A stretch of DNA of 64,000 bases from Austwickia chelonae NBRC 105200 (GCF_000298175.1 NZ_BAGZ01000005.1:248001-312000); one strand, 5' to 3'; positions 9,594-18,700 are shown, counted from the stretch's first letter. A program made the numbers and translations. The notes: generated from the sequence alone by a model not told the origin.

Positions 9594-9607
9594 TTACGGT
9601 GGCGTAA
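9594..9607. promoter_or_regulatory. inverted-repeat operator TTACG-N4-CGTAA upstream of fadD
   Basis: A perfect 5-bp inverted repeat, TTACG GTGG CGTAA, lies 26 bp before the fadD start codon. A further GTTACGGT copy lies just upstream at about 9578-9585. The position overlaps or directly follows a possible -10 element (TAGGTT, 9590-9595), so a bound protein would block transcription. Short TTAC/GTAA palindromes are typical of TetR-family fatty-acid regulators; the cognate regulator is not in the window. Confidence 0.5.
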
Positions 9608-9632
9608 GGTGGTTCACCACGAAGGAGGGCCC

Positions 9633-11441
9633 ATGGAACACCCACATCTGATCGGCCTGATCGACGAGTCTGCCTCGCACCACGGACACCGCACCGCACT
9701 CAGCGTCAAACGCTCCGAACAGTGGATACGGCTCTCCTACACCGCACTCAAGGACCAGACCCGGCATATCGCCAACGCTCTCGTCCGAGCAGGCATCGCC
9801 CCCGGCGACCGAGTGGCCGTCTTCGCCGGCAACAGTCCCGAATGGACGCTCGCCGACCTGGGCATCATGACTGCAGGCGCCATCACGGTGACGATCTACC
9901 AGACGTCCAGTCCCGAGCAGGTCCGGCACATCCTCGCCGACTCCGGAGCAGCCATCGTCTTCGTCGGTAGCGCCGCCGAAGCCCGGCGACTGGCCCCGGT
10001 CCGAGAGGAACTCCCCGAACTGAAGAAAGTCTTCTCCCTGTCGACCTCCGCCGAGGACGTGGAGAACGCGCCCCCGGGACTCATCGACGGCACCCTGGCC
10101 GACCTGCTCGCCCAGCCCACAGACCCCGAGGTGGCCTCCACCGTCGAAGCCCACCTCCGAACGATGGGGCACGACACCCTGGCCACGATCGTCTACACCT
10201 CCGGCACCACCGGCGAACCCAAGGGCGTCTGCCTCAGCCACGGCAACATCCTCGCCGAGGTCCTGGCCATGAAGGAACGCTTCCATCTGAGCCCCGGCCT
10301 GCGCAGCATGTGTTTCCTGCCGCTGTCCCACGTCTTCGAACGCAGCTGGACCCTCGTCGTCCTCGCCAACGGTATGGAGAACATCTACGTCACCAACCCC
10401 CGGACCGTCGCCGAGGCGATGGTCGAGATCCGACCCGACGCCTTCTGCTCGGTCCCCCGCCTCTACGAGAAGGTCTACGCCGTCGCCCACGAGCAGGCCG
10501 GCACCGGAGTGAAACGGAAGGTCTTCGACTGGGCCGTCCGCACCGGTTTCGCCACCCAGTCCCGTCGACGCGCAGGCAAGAGTGTCCCCGCGCATCTGCT
10601 CGCCGCGAATGCCATCGCCGATCGGCTCGTCCTGCATCGGGTCAGGGACGCCGTGGGCGGCCCCAAGCGACTCATGGCCAGTGGTGGAGCAGCTACGCGC
10701 CGCGAAGTCATCGAATTCTTCCTGGCAGCAGACCTCGAGGTCTACGAAGGGTACGGACTCACCGAGACCGCACCCATGGTCAGCTGCAACTCCGTCGGCC
10801 AGGTCCGCATCGGTTCCGTCGGTCGCCCCATCCCACGCTGCGAAGTCCGGATCGCCGACAACGGAGAGATCCTCGTCCGCGGACCCAACGTCTTCAACGG
10901 TTACTGGCACGCACCGGAACTCACCGAGGAGGTCTTCACCGACGGCTGGTTCCGCACCGGCGACATCGGCCACCTCGACGAGGACGGTTATCTGTATGTC
11001 ACCGACCGACTCAAGGACCTGATCATCACCGCTCAGGGAAAGAACATCGCGCCGGCCCCGCTGGAGAACCACCTCTCCGCCGACCCGCTGATCGAGTCCG
11101 CCGTGGTCGTCGGCGACAACCGCAAATACCTGGTCGCTCTGCTGCAGCCCAACTTCGCAGGTCTGGAAGAGATCGGACACAGCCGCGGCTGGCCCGTCAG
11201 TGATCGGAACGCACTGGTCCACCACCCCGATGTCCAAGCACTCTACGAACAGAAAGTGACGGCTGCCGGCCAGGGGATGGCCCGGCACGAGCAGATTCAG
11301 AAATTCCGGCTGCTCCCCGGGGACCTGAGCGTCGACTCAGGTGAGATCACCCCCACATTGAAGGTGAAACGCCGGATCGTCGCAGAGCACTTCGCACATC
11401 TCATCGAGGACATGTACGGGCCGGAAAGCGCCCGGGTCTGA
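9633..11441 (+). CDS. fadD: long-chain fatty-acid--CoA ligase (AMP-forming)
   Basis: A 602-residue adenylate-forming enzyme that activates fatty acids to acyl-CoA via acyl-adenylate. It shows the P-loop YTSGTTGEPKG near residue 188, the adenylation motif YEGYGLTET, GWFRTGDIG, and the C-terminal lysine region LIITAQGKNIAP. It is closest in type to FadD15-like ligases of actinobacteria. The open frame extends upstream, but ATG 9633 is preceded by GAAGGAGG and begins the conserved protein. A palindromic operator lies just upstream. It is convergent with the DUF445 gene across a strong shared terminator. Confidence 0.92.
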   Translation: MEHPHLIGLIDESASHHGHRTALSVKRSEQWIRLSYTALKDQTRHIANALVRAGIAPGDRVAVFAGNSPEWTLADLGIMTAGAITVTIYQTSSPEQVRHILADSGAAIVFVGSAAEARRLAPVREELPELKKVFSLSTSAEDVENAPPGLIDGTLADLLAQPTDPEVASTVEAHLRTMGHDTLATIVYTSGTTGEPKGVCLSHGNILAEVLAMKERFHLSPGLRSMCFLPLSHVFERSWTLVVLANGMENIYVTNPRTVAEAMVEIRPDAFCSVPRLYEKVYAVAHEQAGTGVKRKVFDWAVRTGFATQSRRRAGKSVPAHLLAANAIADRLVLHRVRDAVGGPKRLMASGGAATRREVIEFFLAADLEVYEGYGLTETAPMVSCNSVGQVRIGSVGRPIPRCEVRIADNGEILVRGPNVFNGYWHAPELTEEVFTDGWFRTGDIGHLDEDGYLYVTDRLKDLIITAQGKNIAPAPLENHLSADPLIESAVVVGDNRKYLVALLQPNFAGLEEIGHSRGWPVSDRNALVHHPDVQALYEQKVTAAGQGMARHEQIQKFRLLPGDLSVDSGEITPTLKVKRRIVAEHFAHLIEDMYGPESARV

Positions 11442-11455
11442 ACCTCGCCGGGCCA

Positions 11456-11496
11456 GGTCCTCTTGGCTGCGGCTGCACGTCGCAGCCAAGAGGACC
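11456..11496. terminator. bidirectional terminator between fadD and DUF445 gene
   Basis: A perfect 16-bp stem (11456-11471 with 11481-11496) and a 9-nt loop lie 15 nt after the fadD stop and 9 nt after the stop of the convergent gene. There is no pronounced T-run, as is common in high-G+C terminators. Confidence 0.85.
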
Positions 11497-11504
11497 CTCG
11501 GGGC

Positions 11505-12758
11505 TCAGCCGGCGACCATCTGGCTGAAAGTATGGATGAGCAGGCCCGCCAGGCCACCGACCAGCGTGCCGTTGATCCGGATGAACTGCAGGTCCCGCCC
11601 CACGTGCAGTTCGATCTTCTCCGCTGCCTCCTGGCCGTCCCATCGGGCGATCACCTGGGAGATGATCGGTGCAAGCTCCCCGCCGTAGCTGTCCACCATG
11701 AAAGCGATGGCATCACCCGCACGGGCGTCCACCCGCTCCCGCAGGTCTTCCTCCGTGGTCAACCGCTCCCCCAAGCGTCGTAGTTCTTTGGCGATCCTCG
11801 ATCGCAGCAACCCTTCCGGGTCCTCCAACGCACGTTGCAGGCCTGCGCGGAGCACCTCTGCGATGGCCAGTGCGGCATCGGAGGTCTGAGGGTGAGTCAG
11901 CAGTCGACTCTTCAACGTCTCAAGACGCTCCATCGTGGCGGGGTCCTGCTGCATGTCACGTGCCAGGTCGCTCAGCAGATCGTCCAGGGCTGCACGGATC
12001 CGATGATCCGGGTCGTCACGGACCGCGCACACCCAACTGACCGCTTCGAGGTGTGCCCGGTCGGCGATCATGCCGTTCACCCATCCCGGAGTCCATCCGG
12101 GCGCCCGCTCCCCGACGATGGCATTGAACGTCTCCGGGTTGTCCCGCAGCCAGGCATGGGCCTCGATGACCAGGAGGTCCACCAAGGAGTGGTGCAGGCC
12201 GTCACGGACGATCTCGGCCAGCAAGGCACCTGCCACAGGGCTCAACGGTTCGTCGTCCAGCCGAGGAATGACGGAGTGCTCGACCAGGGTGCGCAGGTCC
12301 TCGACCTCGACCCTGGTCAGGGCGTGCGAGAGGACCTGCGCGGATTCGTCGGCGAGTCGGCGGGCGTTCTCCTCGTCGTCGAGCCAGACACCGAGCCGCC
12401 GACTCACGTCGGCCGACATGAAACGCTCGCGAGCGGCCTCACCGGTCAGGAAGTTCCCGGTGACGAAGTCCTCCAGGCCTCGGGCGAAGGTGTCTTTCTT
12501 CTTGGGTACCAGGGCTGTGTGCGGAATGGGGATCCCCAGGGGATGACGGAAGAGTGCTGTCACGGCGAACCAGTCGGCCAGCGCTCCGACCATGGCGGCT
12601 TCAGCAGCCGCGTTGACATAACCCCAGAATCCGCCCTGATGCAGAGTGGCCAGGAAGATCAGTGCGGCGATCACCAACAGGGAAGTGGCGATGCGCCGCA
12701 TCCGAACGAAGTCGCGACGACGTTGTTCGTCGGCGACGGACAAAGCGATGGTGGGCAT
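11505..12758 (-). CDS. DUF445 family membrane protein
   Basis: A 417-residue protein of the DUF445 family (YjiN/YheB-like), function unknown. An N-terminal membrane segment (about residues 25-48) is followed by the family's most conserved stretch, AAMVGALADWFAVTALFRHPLGIPIPHTA and KKKDTFARGL. A long helical domain follows, and the C-terminus ends with another hydrophobic helix (GTLVGGLAGLLIHTFSQM). Such proteins are membrane anchored with a large soluble coiled domain. The start ATG leads directly into the family sequence. It is divergent from the FUSC-like gene, 37 bp away. Confidence 0.85.
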   Translation of the reverse strand: MPTIALSVADEQRRRDFVRMRRIATSLLVIAALIFLATLHQGGFWGYVNAAAEAAMVGALADWFAVTALFRHPLGIPIPHTALVPKKKDTFARGLEDFVTGNFLTGEAARERFMSADVSRRLGVWLDDEENARRLADESAQVLSHALTRVEVEDLRTLVEHSVIPRLDDEPLSPVAGALLAEIVRDGLHHSLVDLLVIEAHAWLRDNPETFNAIVGERAPGWTPGWVNGMIADRAHLEAVSWVCAVRDDPDHRIRAALDDLLSDLARDMQQDPATMERLETLKSRLLTHPQTSDAALAIAEVLRAGLQRALEDPEGLLRSRIAKELRRLGERLTTEEDLRERVDARAGDAIAFMVDSYGGELAPIISQVIARWDGQEAAEKIELHVGRDLQFIRINGTLVGGLAGLLIHTFSQMVAG

Positions 12759-12795
12759 GCGGGCATTCTTCCAAGGGTCGTGGCATCCTGCGCGT

Positions 12796-14091
12796 GTGCA
12801 CTCTGCTTACCTCAGGTCATTACGGGAAGCCCTGTCCCGGAGCCGCTTCCGGGCCCTGGAGCCGTCAAGACTGCGCAGACGCTCGGTACCGACCCTGTGG
12901 ACGGTGTCCCGCCTGACCTCGGCTGCGGTCCTGGCCTATCTCCTGGCGGTGGCAGTGAATCCCGGACTGACCGACCTGACAGGTCCGCTCACCGCGCTCC
13001 TGGTGGTCCAGACGAGTCTGTACGCCACCTTGAAGATGGGGGTCTTCCGCATCCTGTCCGTCCTGACCGGAGTCCTCGTGGCGATCGCCGTCTCCGCCTG
13101 GGTCGGTCTGTCGTGGTGGAGCCTGGGCCTGGTGATCGCGGCCTCCCTGTTGATCGGATCGCTCCTCCGCCTGGGGGACAACCTCCTGGAAGCCCCGATC
13201 AGTGCCATGTTGATCCTCGGCGTCTACGCCCATGACATCGCAGCGGAGACTAGGGTCCTGAACACGTTGATCGGCGCGGGCGTGGGGGCGGCCTTCTCCT
13301 TGTTGCTTCCGCCTTCGGTGGCCCCGCACAGCGCCGAGGAAGCCCTGTTGGAGGTCGCCGAGGAAACCGCGGAAGCGGTGCGTCGTTCCGGCAGGGAGAT
13401 GGCCGAACAGCTCGACCGGCGACGGGTGACCTCTTGGCTGCACGAAACCCATTCATTGCTGCCACTGGTCGAATCGGCCGCGGAATCGGTGGCCCAGATC
13501 GAAGAGAACCGTCGCCTCAACCCGCGCGCCCTGGTCCGTGCCGATGTGGTCCCCATCCTGCGCAGCGGAGTATCCACCTTGGACCGCACGATCCTGTCCC
13601 TACGGGCGATGTTCCAGTCCCTGGAGGACGAACTCCCCGTCACTGCAGGCCACCCCTCGGCCCGCGGGGTGGGCTATGACGACGAACTCCGTGGAGCTTT
13701 CTCCGTCGTGCTGATCGATATGGGCGATGCCATCGCCGCCTTCGGCACCTTGGTGGTGGCCGAAGCAGAAGGACGCCAGGACGAGGCGGAAGAAGCACTC
13801 GCCGAGACCTTGGAGATCCTGCGGGAGACCCGGGCCATCCTCACCGACCTGTACTTCGTCGACGGGCGGGACAATCCTTCGGCCTGGCTCCTGAGAGGAT
13901 CGGTCCTGGCCTCCATCGAGGCGGTTCTGCGCCATCTGGACGTAGAAGAGCGCTCTCGCCAACGGGCTCGGCGAGCCGAGACCGAGCGGGCCCGTAAGGT
14001 GCACGTCATGCCGAACCTTCCGCGGATTCCCGGCGTGCGGGCGACGAAGAGCGACCCACCGTCCTCGGGCGGCGACCGCTCCGACCGCTGA
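12796..14091 (+). CDS. FUSC-like (aromatic acid exporter family) membrane protein
   Basis: A protein of about 431 residues. Six short hydrophobic helices lie in the first 150 residues (LTSAAVLAYLLAVAV, LTGPLTALLVVQTSLYATLK, ILSVLTGVLVAIAVSAWV and others), then a long acidic helical cytosolic domain. This is the layout of FUSC/ArAE-type proteins, proposed to export small aromatic or toxic compounds. I chose the GTG at 12796, which gives the usual short N-terminus; there is no strong Shine-Dalgarno, and the frame is open back to 12646, where it would overlap the divergent gene. The tail is basic and low complexity. Substrate unknown. Confidence 0.75.
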   Translation: MHSAYLRSLREALSRSRFRALEPSRLRRRSVPTLWTVSRLTSAAVLAYLLAVAVNPGLTDLTGPLTALLVVQTSLYATLKMGVFRILSVLTGVLVAIAVSAWVGLSWWSLGLVIAASLLIGSLLRLGDNLLEAPISAMLILGVYAHDIAAETRVLNTLIGAGVGAAFSLLLPPSVAPHSAEEALLEVAEETAEAVRRSGREMAEQLDRRRVTSWLHETHSLLPLVESAAESVAQIEENRRLNPRALVRADVVPILRSGVSTLDRTILSLRAMFQSLEDELPVTAGHPSARGVGYDDELRGAFSVVLIDMGDAIAAFGTLVVAEAEGRQDEAEEALAETLEILRETRAILTDLYFVDGRDNPSAWLLRGSVLASIEAVLRHLDVEERSRQRARRAETERARKVHVMPNLPRIPGVRATKSDPPSSGGDRSDR

Positions 14092-14120
14092 GCTGTCCTT
14101 GCCGGAGGCCCCCGCGACAC

Positions 14121-14163
14121 CTCGGTGGGCCCCGAACCACGAAAGGGTCGGGGGCCCACCGAG
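14121..14163. terminator. bidirectional terminator
   Basis: A 15-bp stem with one bulged G (CTCGGTGGGC... pairing with ...GCCCACCGAG) lies between the FUSC-like gene and the convergent DUF6308-like gene, 30 nt past one stop and 7 nt past the other. Confidence 0.8.
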
Positions 14164-14169
14164 GACGTC

Positions 14170-14880
14170 TCAGAAGCGGTGCGGGGCGTGCATCCACACC
14201 GCGACATCGAGATGACGCAGCAGATGCTTCGGATCCGGCACGACTGTGCCTGGTTCTTCCGCAGTACGTTCGATGAGTCGCGTGAGGTGTTCACGGACGT
14301 CGTCATGCCCCAGCACCCAGGCGAAGACCTGCCAGTCGACCTGGTAGCGCGAAGGCCACAACCGTAGGTAACGGCAGACGACCTCGTCGCGTACCGGGAA
14401 GAGGTCAGGGCGTTTACGAGCGCACAATTTCGCAGCCGTGGCCCAGTTCACCTCGTAACGTTCCCGGGTCGGCGGAACCAGTTCCCTTAAGTACTCGTAC
14501 AGTTCGACCATATTCGCCAGGGTCTCGGGCGTTGCCTCCTCCAGTCTCGCGTCCACGGGGAGGCGCTCGACCGAGAGCAGTTCGTTGATCTTCTCCCGGG
14601 TGGGCCCGGGCTCGAGGAGCGCCCGTACCGCGCGCGGAGGGATCTTCACGTCGAGGAGAGTGACGGCAAGCAGGTCCTCGCAGTCGATGCTCTCCGGATC
14701 GGACCGACAGGCGTCCACGAATGTGGCTCCTGCAAAATTGGCATCCGGAGTGTAATACCGGGTGAGACGTTCTGGCGTCCGCGGATCTCGCAACGCCGTC
14801 CAGACGCGGTCCAGAGCAGGTTCTAGGTACAGGTCTGCATTGCGCCAACCCTCGGTGACCGGCAACCGATCGTTCGCCAT
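14170..14880 (-). CDS. DUF6308-like protein of unknown function
   Basis: A 236-residue soluble protein without signal peptide or membrane helices. It resembles uncharacterised actinobacterial proteins placed in DUF6308, with features such as LTRYYTPDANFAGATF, ARKRPDLFPVRDEVV and a Trp-rich C-terminal segment (DWQVFAWVLGHDDVREHL). ATG 14878-14880 is preceded by AAAGGTAG. It stands alone between two strong terminators, so it is probably monocistronic. Nothing in the neighbourhood points to its role; the family name is recalled, not searched. Confidence 0.55.
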   Translation of the reverse strand: MANDRLPVTEGWRNADLYLEPALDRVWTALRDPRTPERLTRYYTPDANFAGATFVDACRSDPESIDCEDLLAVTLLDVKIPPRAVRALLEPGPTREKINELLSVERLPVDARLEEATPETLANMVELYEYLRELVPPTRERYEVNWATAAKLCARKRPDLFPVRDEVVCRYLRLWPSRYQVDWQVFAWVLGHDDVREHLTRLIERTAEEPGTVVPDPKHLLRHLDVAVWMHAPHRF

Positions 14881-15008
14881 GTCGCTACCTTTCGCGGACG
14901 TATCCAACGGCGGCACAACATCTGAGCTGCGCTGCCCAGGGTCAGCATAGCCAGGTCCCACGAAGGGGCGCGCACCGCAGGGGGTTCCGAGGACTGAGCT
15001 GCGACAGG

Positions 15009-15052
15009 CCGGTGGGGTGGTGACGACAGATCTGTCGTCACCACCCCACCGG
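15009..15052. terminator. perfect 44-bp palindrome, terminator of nrdR-nrdJ
   Basis: Two 22-nt arms (15009-15030 and 15031-15052) are exact reverse complements with no spacer. As RNA this folds into a long G+C-rich hairpin with a small loop. It lies about 20 nt downstream of the nrdJ stop. Confidence 0.8.
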
Positions 15053-15072
15053 TGCCCCGTGCGTCACAGAGG

Positions 15073-17970
15073 TCAGCTGCACCCTGAGGTGCTACCGCAC
15101 CCTTCACAGACGTAGCAGCTTCCTGCCGGACGCATCTTCGTCCCGCAGGTCATGCACATCGGGGCGTCGGCGACCTTGCCCTGGAACTGTTCCATGAGCT
15201 CGGCGGAGCTGTGGATCTTCACGTCGACCTCGCGGGCCGCGGCGGCTCCGCTGTCCGAAGAGACCTCGATCTTGCGGTTCTCCCGGCGGGCGAGATCCCG
15301 GCGCAGACTCTCCCCCGCGCTCTGGGAGAAGTTCTCGATCTCCTCCTCGATCTCCTCCTCCGCGTCGGTGATCGGAGCGTAGGATCCGGTCTCCAACTGA
15401 CGGGCCCGTTCCTCCGCACTGTGGATGCCCATGAAGGAACGCGACTCGAAGTCCAGGTAGTCCAGCGCCAGACGACGGAAGACATAGTCCATGATCGACT
15501 GGGCCATGCGGACGTCCGGGTCGTCGGTCAGCCCGGCAGGCTCGAAACGCAAGTTGGTGAACTTCTCCACATAGGTCTCCAGCGGCACGCCGTACTGCAG
15601 CGCGACCGAGACCGCCAAGGAGAAGGCGTCCATCAGGCCGGCCAGGGTCGACCCCTGTTTGCCGAACTTCAGGAAGATCTCACCGAGCCCACCGTCGGGA
15701 TAGGTCGACGCGGTGAGATAGCCTTCAGCACCACCCACGGTGAACGAGGTCGTCATCGACTCCCGACGTTTGGGCAGACGCTTACGCACCGGACGGTACT
15801 CGATGACCTTCTCCACCACGGGCACGCTCTCCTCCGGGGCCACGGTCTCCTTCTTGGAGGCCTTGGCATCGGACAGCGGCTGCCCCACCTTGCAGTTGTC
15901 CCGGTAGACAGCCAGCGCTTTCAAGCCCAGCTTCCAGCCCTGCAGATAGACATCCTCGATGTCCTCGATGGTGGCGCTCTCGGGCAGGTTCACCGTCTTG
16001 CTGATGGCTCCGGAGAGGAAAGGCTGACAAGCGGCCATCATGCGGACATGGCCCATCGGGGAGATCGCCCGTGCACCCATGGCGCAGTCGAAGACCTCGT
16101 AGTGTTCCGGTTTCAACCCAGGAGCGTCGATGACATGGCCGTGATCGGCGATGTACTCGACGATCGCCTCGACCTGTTCCTCCTGGTATCCCAGCTTGCG
16201 CAGAGCCCGCGGGATGGTCAGGTTCACGATCTGCATCGACCCGCCGCCGACCAGCTTCTTGAACTTGACCAGCGAGAAGTCCGGCTCGATACCGGTGGTG
16301 TCGCAGTCCATCATGAAGCCGATCGTGCCGGTGGGGGCCAGCACGGACGCCTGGGCGTTCCGGAAACCGTGCTCGGCACCGATCGCGACCACGTCGTCCC
16401 AGGCTTTGGTGGCCTCGGCGTGGATGCCTCGGTCCATGTCGTCCAGGGTGCGGATCTCCGCGTTCGCGGAGCGGTGCATCTGCATGACCCTCTGGTGAGC
16501 TTCGGCGTCGCGGGCATAGCCGGTGTACGGCCCGACGATCCCGGCCATCTGGGCAGAGCGACGGTAGGCGGCTCCGGTGAGCAGACTGGTGATCGCGGCG
16601 GCGAGGCTTCGTCCGCCCTCGGAGTCGTAACCGTGCCCGGTCGCCATGAGCAGCGCACCCAGGTTCGCGTACCCGATCCCGAGCTGACGGTAATCGACCG
16701 TCGTCTTCCCGATCGACTCGGTCGGGAAGTCGGCGAAACAGATCGAGATGTCCATCGCCGTGATGACGAGTTCGACCACCTCCGCGAAGGTCGCGGCGTC
16801 GAAGGTGTCGTCCGACCGGAGGAACTTCAGCAGGTTGAGGCTGGCCAGGTTGCAGCTGGAATTGTCCAAGGACATGTATTCCGAGCAGGGGTTGCTCGCC
16901 GTGATCCGACCGGCTTCCGGGTTGGTGTGCCAGGAGTTGATGGCGTCGTCGTACTGGATGCCGGGGTCGGCGCACTCCCAGGCCGCCTTGGCGACCTTGC
17001 GGAAGAGGCCACGGGCGTCGATCTCTTCGATCACCTCACCGGTCATCCGAGAGGTCAGCCCGAAAGCTGCGCCTTCTTCCACCGCCTTCATGAAGGTGTC
17101 GGAGACCCGCACGGAGTTGTTCGCGTTCTGGTACTGGACGGAGACGATGTCACGACCGCCCAGGTCCATGTCGAAACCAGCGTCGCGCAGAGCACGGATC
17201 TTGTGCTCCTCGCGTGCCTTCGTCTCGACGAACTCCTCGATGTCGGGGTGGTCGATGTCCAGGACGACCATCTTCGCCGCGCGCCGGGTCGCTCCGCCGG
17301 ACTTGATGGTCCCGGCGGAGGCGTCCGCACCGCGCATGAAACTGACCGGGCCAGAGGCCGTGCCACCGGAGGACAGGAGTTCCTTGCTGGAGCGGATCCG
17401 GGAGAGGTTGAGGCCCGCACCGGAACCCCCCTTGAAGATGAATCCTTCTTCCTTGTACCAGTTCAGAATCGACTCCATGGAGTCGTCCACGGACAGGATG
17501 AAGCAGGCGCTGACCTGTTGCGGACTGGAGGTCCCGACGTTGAACCAGACCGGAGAGTTGAAACTGAAGATCTGGTGGAGCAGACAGTAGGTCAGCTCGT
17601 GTTCGAAGATCTCGGCGGCCTCGTCGTCGGCGAAGTATCCGTGTTCCTTGCCCGCCAGCACGTAGGTCAGTACGACCCGATCGATCAACGTCTTCAGGGA
17701 GGACTCACGCTGAGGCGTACCCACCGCACCGCGGAAGTACTTCGTGGTGACGATCGTGCTGGCGTTGACCGACCAGAAGTCGGGGAATTCCACTCCGTGC
17801 TGCTCGAAGATGGTCTCGCCGGTCTTCCAGTTGGTCTGGACGACGTCACGCCGCTCCCAGGTCACCGCCTCGTAGGGATGCACTCCGGGAGTGGTGAAGA
17901 TCCGCTCCACGCGCACGCCCTTCGCCGAGCTGCCTTCCGCTCGGGCGCGCGCGCCCGTGGTTTTCGTCAT
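15073..17970 (-). CDS. nrdJ: vitamin B12-dependent (class II) ribonucleoside-diphosphate reductase
   Basis: A 965-residue cytosolic enzyme that reduces ribonucleotides to deoxyribonucleotides using adenosylcobalamin. Visible family features are the N-terminal substrate region (HQIFSFNSPVWFNVG), NPCSEYMSLDNSSCNLASLNL, the catalytic loop APTGTIGFMMDCDTTGIEP, and a C-terminal Cys-rich zinc region (CMTCG...CYVCEGCG). The start is the ATG at 17968-17970, preceded by GGAAGGAA; the frame is open further upstream but overlaps the end of nrdR. It follows nrdR by 85 bp and is the presumed target of that repressor. No cobalamin riboswitch is visible. Confidence 0.95.
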   Translation of the reverse strand: MTKTTGARARAEGSSAKGVRVERIFTTPGVHPYEAVTWERRDVVQTNWKTGETIFEQHGVEFPDFWSVNASTIVTTKYFRGAVGTPQRESSLKTLIDRVVLTYVLAGKEHGYFADDEAAEIFEHELTYCLLHQIFSFNSPVWFNVGTSSPQQVSACFILSVDDSMESILNWYKEEGFIFKGGSGAGLNLSRIRSSKELLSSGGTASGPVSFMRGADASAGTIKSGGATRRAAKMVVLDIDHPDIEEFVETKAREEHKIRALRDAGFDMDLGGRDIVSVQYQNANNSVRVSDTFMKAVEEGAAFGLTSRMTGEVIEEIDARGLFRKVAKAAWECADPGIQYDDAINSWHTNPEAGRITASNPCSEYMSLDNSSCNLASLNLLKFLRSDDTFDAATFAEVVELVITAMDISICFADFPTESIGKTTVDYRQLGIGYANLGALLMATGHGYDSEGGRSLAAAITSLLTGAAYRRSAQMAGIVGPYTGYARDAEAHQRVMQMHRSANAEIRTLDDMDRGIHAEATKAWDDVVAIGAEHGFRNAQASVLAPTGTIGFMMDCDTTGIEPDFSLVKFKKLVGGGSMQIVNLTIPRALRKLGYQEEQVEAIVEYIADHGHVIDAPGLKPEHYEVFDCAMGARAISPMGHVRMMAACQPFLSGAISKTVNLPESATIEDIEDVYLQGWKLGLKALAVYRDNCKVGQPLSDAKASKKETVAPEESVPVVEKVIEYRPVRKRLPKRRESMTTSFTVGGAEGYLTASTYPDGGLGEIFLKFGKQGSTLAGLMDAFSLAVSVALQYGVPLETYVEKFTNLRFEPAGLTDDPDVRMAQSIMDYVFRRLALDYLDFESRSFMGIHSAEERARQLETGSYAPITDAEEEIEEEIENFSQSAGESLRRDLARRENRKIEVSSDSGAAAAREVDVKIHSSAELMEQFQGKVADAPMCMTCGTKMRPAGSCYVCEGCGSTSGCS

Positions 17971-18055
17971 GGCTGTTCCTTCCGTCCGGAATGGTGCGGA
18001 TTCGCTGTGGTGGTCGGCGCGGGGTGTCGCCGATCCGAAGTTCGGTGATGACGCG

Positions 18056-18520
18056 TCAGGCGTCTTCGGAGGGCACTTTCTCTGCCCGCAGCAGAGCGAT
18101 GGCTCCTTCGAAGTCCTCGAGCGAGTCGAAGGCCTGGTAGACGGACGCGAAACGCAGGTAGGCGACCTCGTCCAGTTCTCGAAGAGGAGGGAGGATGGCC
18201 AGACCGATCTCATGGGCGTCGATCTCGGCGTGCCCCTGGGCTCGTACGGTTTCCTCGACCCGCTGGGCCAGACGCGCCAGGTCGTCCTCGTTGACCGGCC
18301 TTCCCTGGCAGGCCTTCCGCAGACCGGCGACGATCTTCGCCCGGCTGAACGGTTCACCCACGCCGGACCGTTTGAGCACGGTCAAGCTGGCGGTCTCGAT
18401 GGTGGTGAAGCGGCGCTCGCAGGAAGGGCACTGGCGGCGGCGTCTGATGACGGTGCCGTCATCAGATGTCCGGCTGTCGATCACGCGACTGTCGGTGTGA
18501 CGACAAAACGGGCAGTGCAA
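18056..18520 (-). CDS. nrdR: transcriptional repressor NrdR
   Basis: A 154-residue repressor of ribonucleotide reductase genes. The N-terminal zinc ribbon has Cys3/Cys6 and Cys31/Cys34 (CPFC...CPSC), with [15 protein letters not shown] typical of the family. An ATP-cone domain follows from about residue 49, sensing ATP/dATP. The start codon is TTG (18518-18520) with a strong AAAGGAGAGG upstream. It is the first gene of an nrdR-nrdJ operon and probably represses itself: two NrdR boxes lie 133-180 bp upstream. Confidence 0.95.
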   Translation of the reverse strand: MHCPFCRHTDSRVIDSRTSDDGTVIRRRRQCPSCERRFTTIETASLTVLKRSGVGEPFSRAKIVAGLRKACQGRPVNEDDLARLAQRVEETVRAQGHAEIDAHEIGLAILPPLRELDEVAYLRFASVYQAFDSLEDFEGAIALLRAEKVPSEDA

Positions 18521-18617
18521 AGCGCCTCTCCTTTCGGTGGTCCCGGTCGTGGGCCGGATGCGCGGCTGGCTTCCGTGCCGTGAGTCCCCTCGCCGAGGGG
18601 CGATCCGTGGATGATCC

Positions 18618-18669
18618 TGTGGACAAACTGTGGAGAAGCCACCATAGCCTGAGGACTACATGTGGATAA
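18618..18669 (-). promoter_or_regulatory. DnaA-box cluster upstream of nrdR-nrdJ
   Basis: Three DnaA-box-like 9-mers lie in the same orientation: TTGTCCACA (18618-18626, the form typical of actinobacteria), TTCTCCACA (18629-18637, one mismatch) and TTATCCACA (18661-18669, exact consensus). The last one overlaps the first NrdR box. DnaA is known to regulate nrdAB in Escherichia coli; here the link is inferred from sequence. Confidence 0.6.
18653..18668 (-). promoter_or_regulatory. NrdR box 1
   Basis: The core CTAcATgTGG fits the NrdR-box consensus (about acaCwATATaTwGtgt) less well than box 2 but is spaced from it by exactly 32 bp, three helical turns, as expected for paired NrdR boxes. Confidence 0.6.
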
Positions 18670-18684
18670 GAAGCATGTCGATCA

Positions 18685-18700
18685 CCACTAGATGTAGGGA
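18685..18700 (-). promoter_or_regulatory. NrdR box 2
   Basis: The core CTAgATgTAG matches the symmetric NrdR consensus well. It is the upstream member of the pair and lies about 165 bp before the nrdR start codon, so the promoter should lie within or near 18640-18710. Confidence 0.7.

Noticed and set aside
9594-11288. A 564-codon open frame antisense to fadD
   Set aside because: Acidic, Gly/Asp/Val-rich translation typical of the complement of a high-G+C gene; no family features.
15211-18048. A 945-codon open frame antisense to nrdJ
   Set aside because: It mirrors nrdJ codons, has no recognisable protein features and no ribosome site; a high-G+C shadow.
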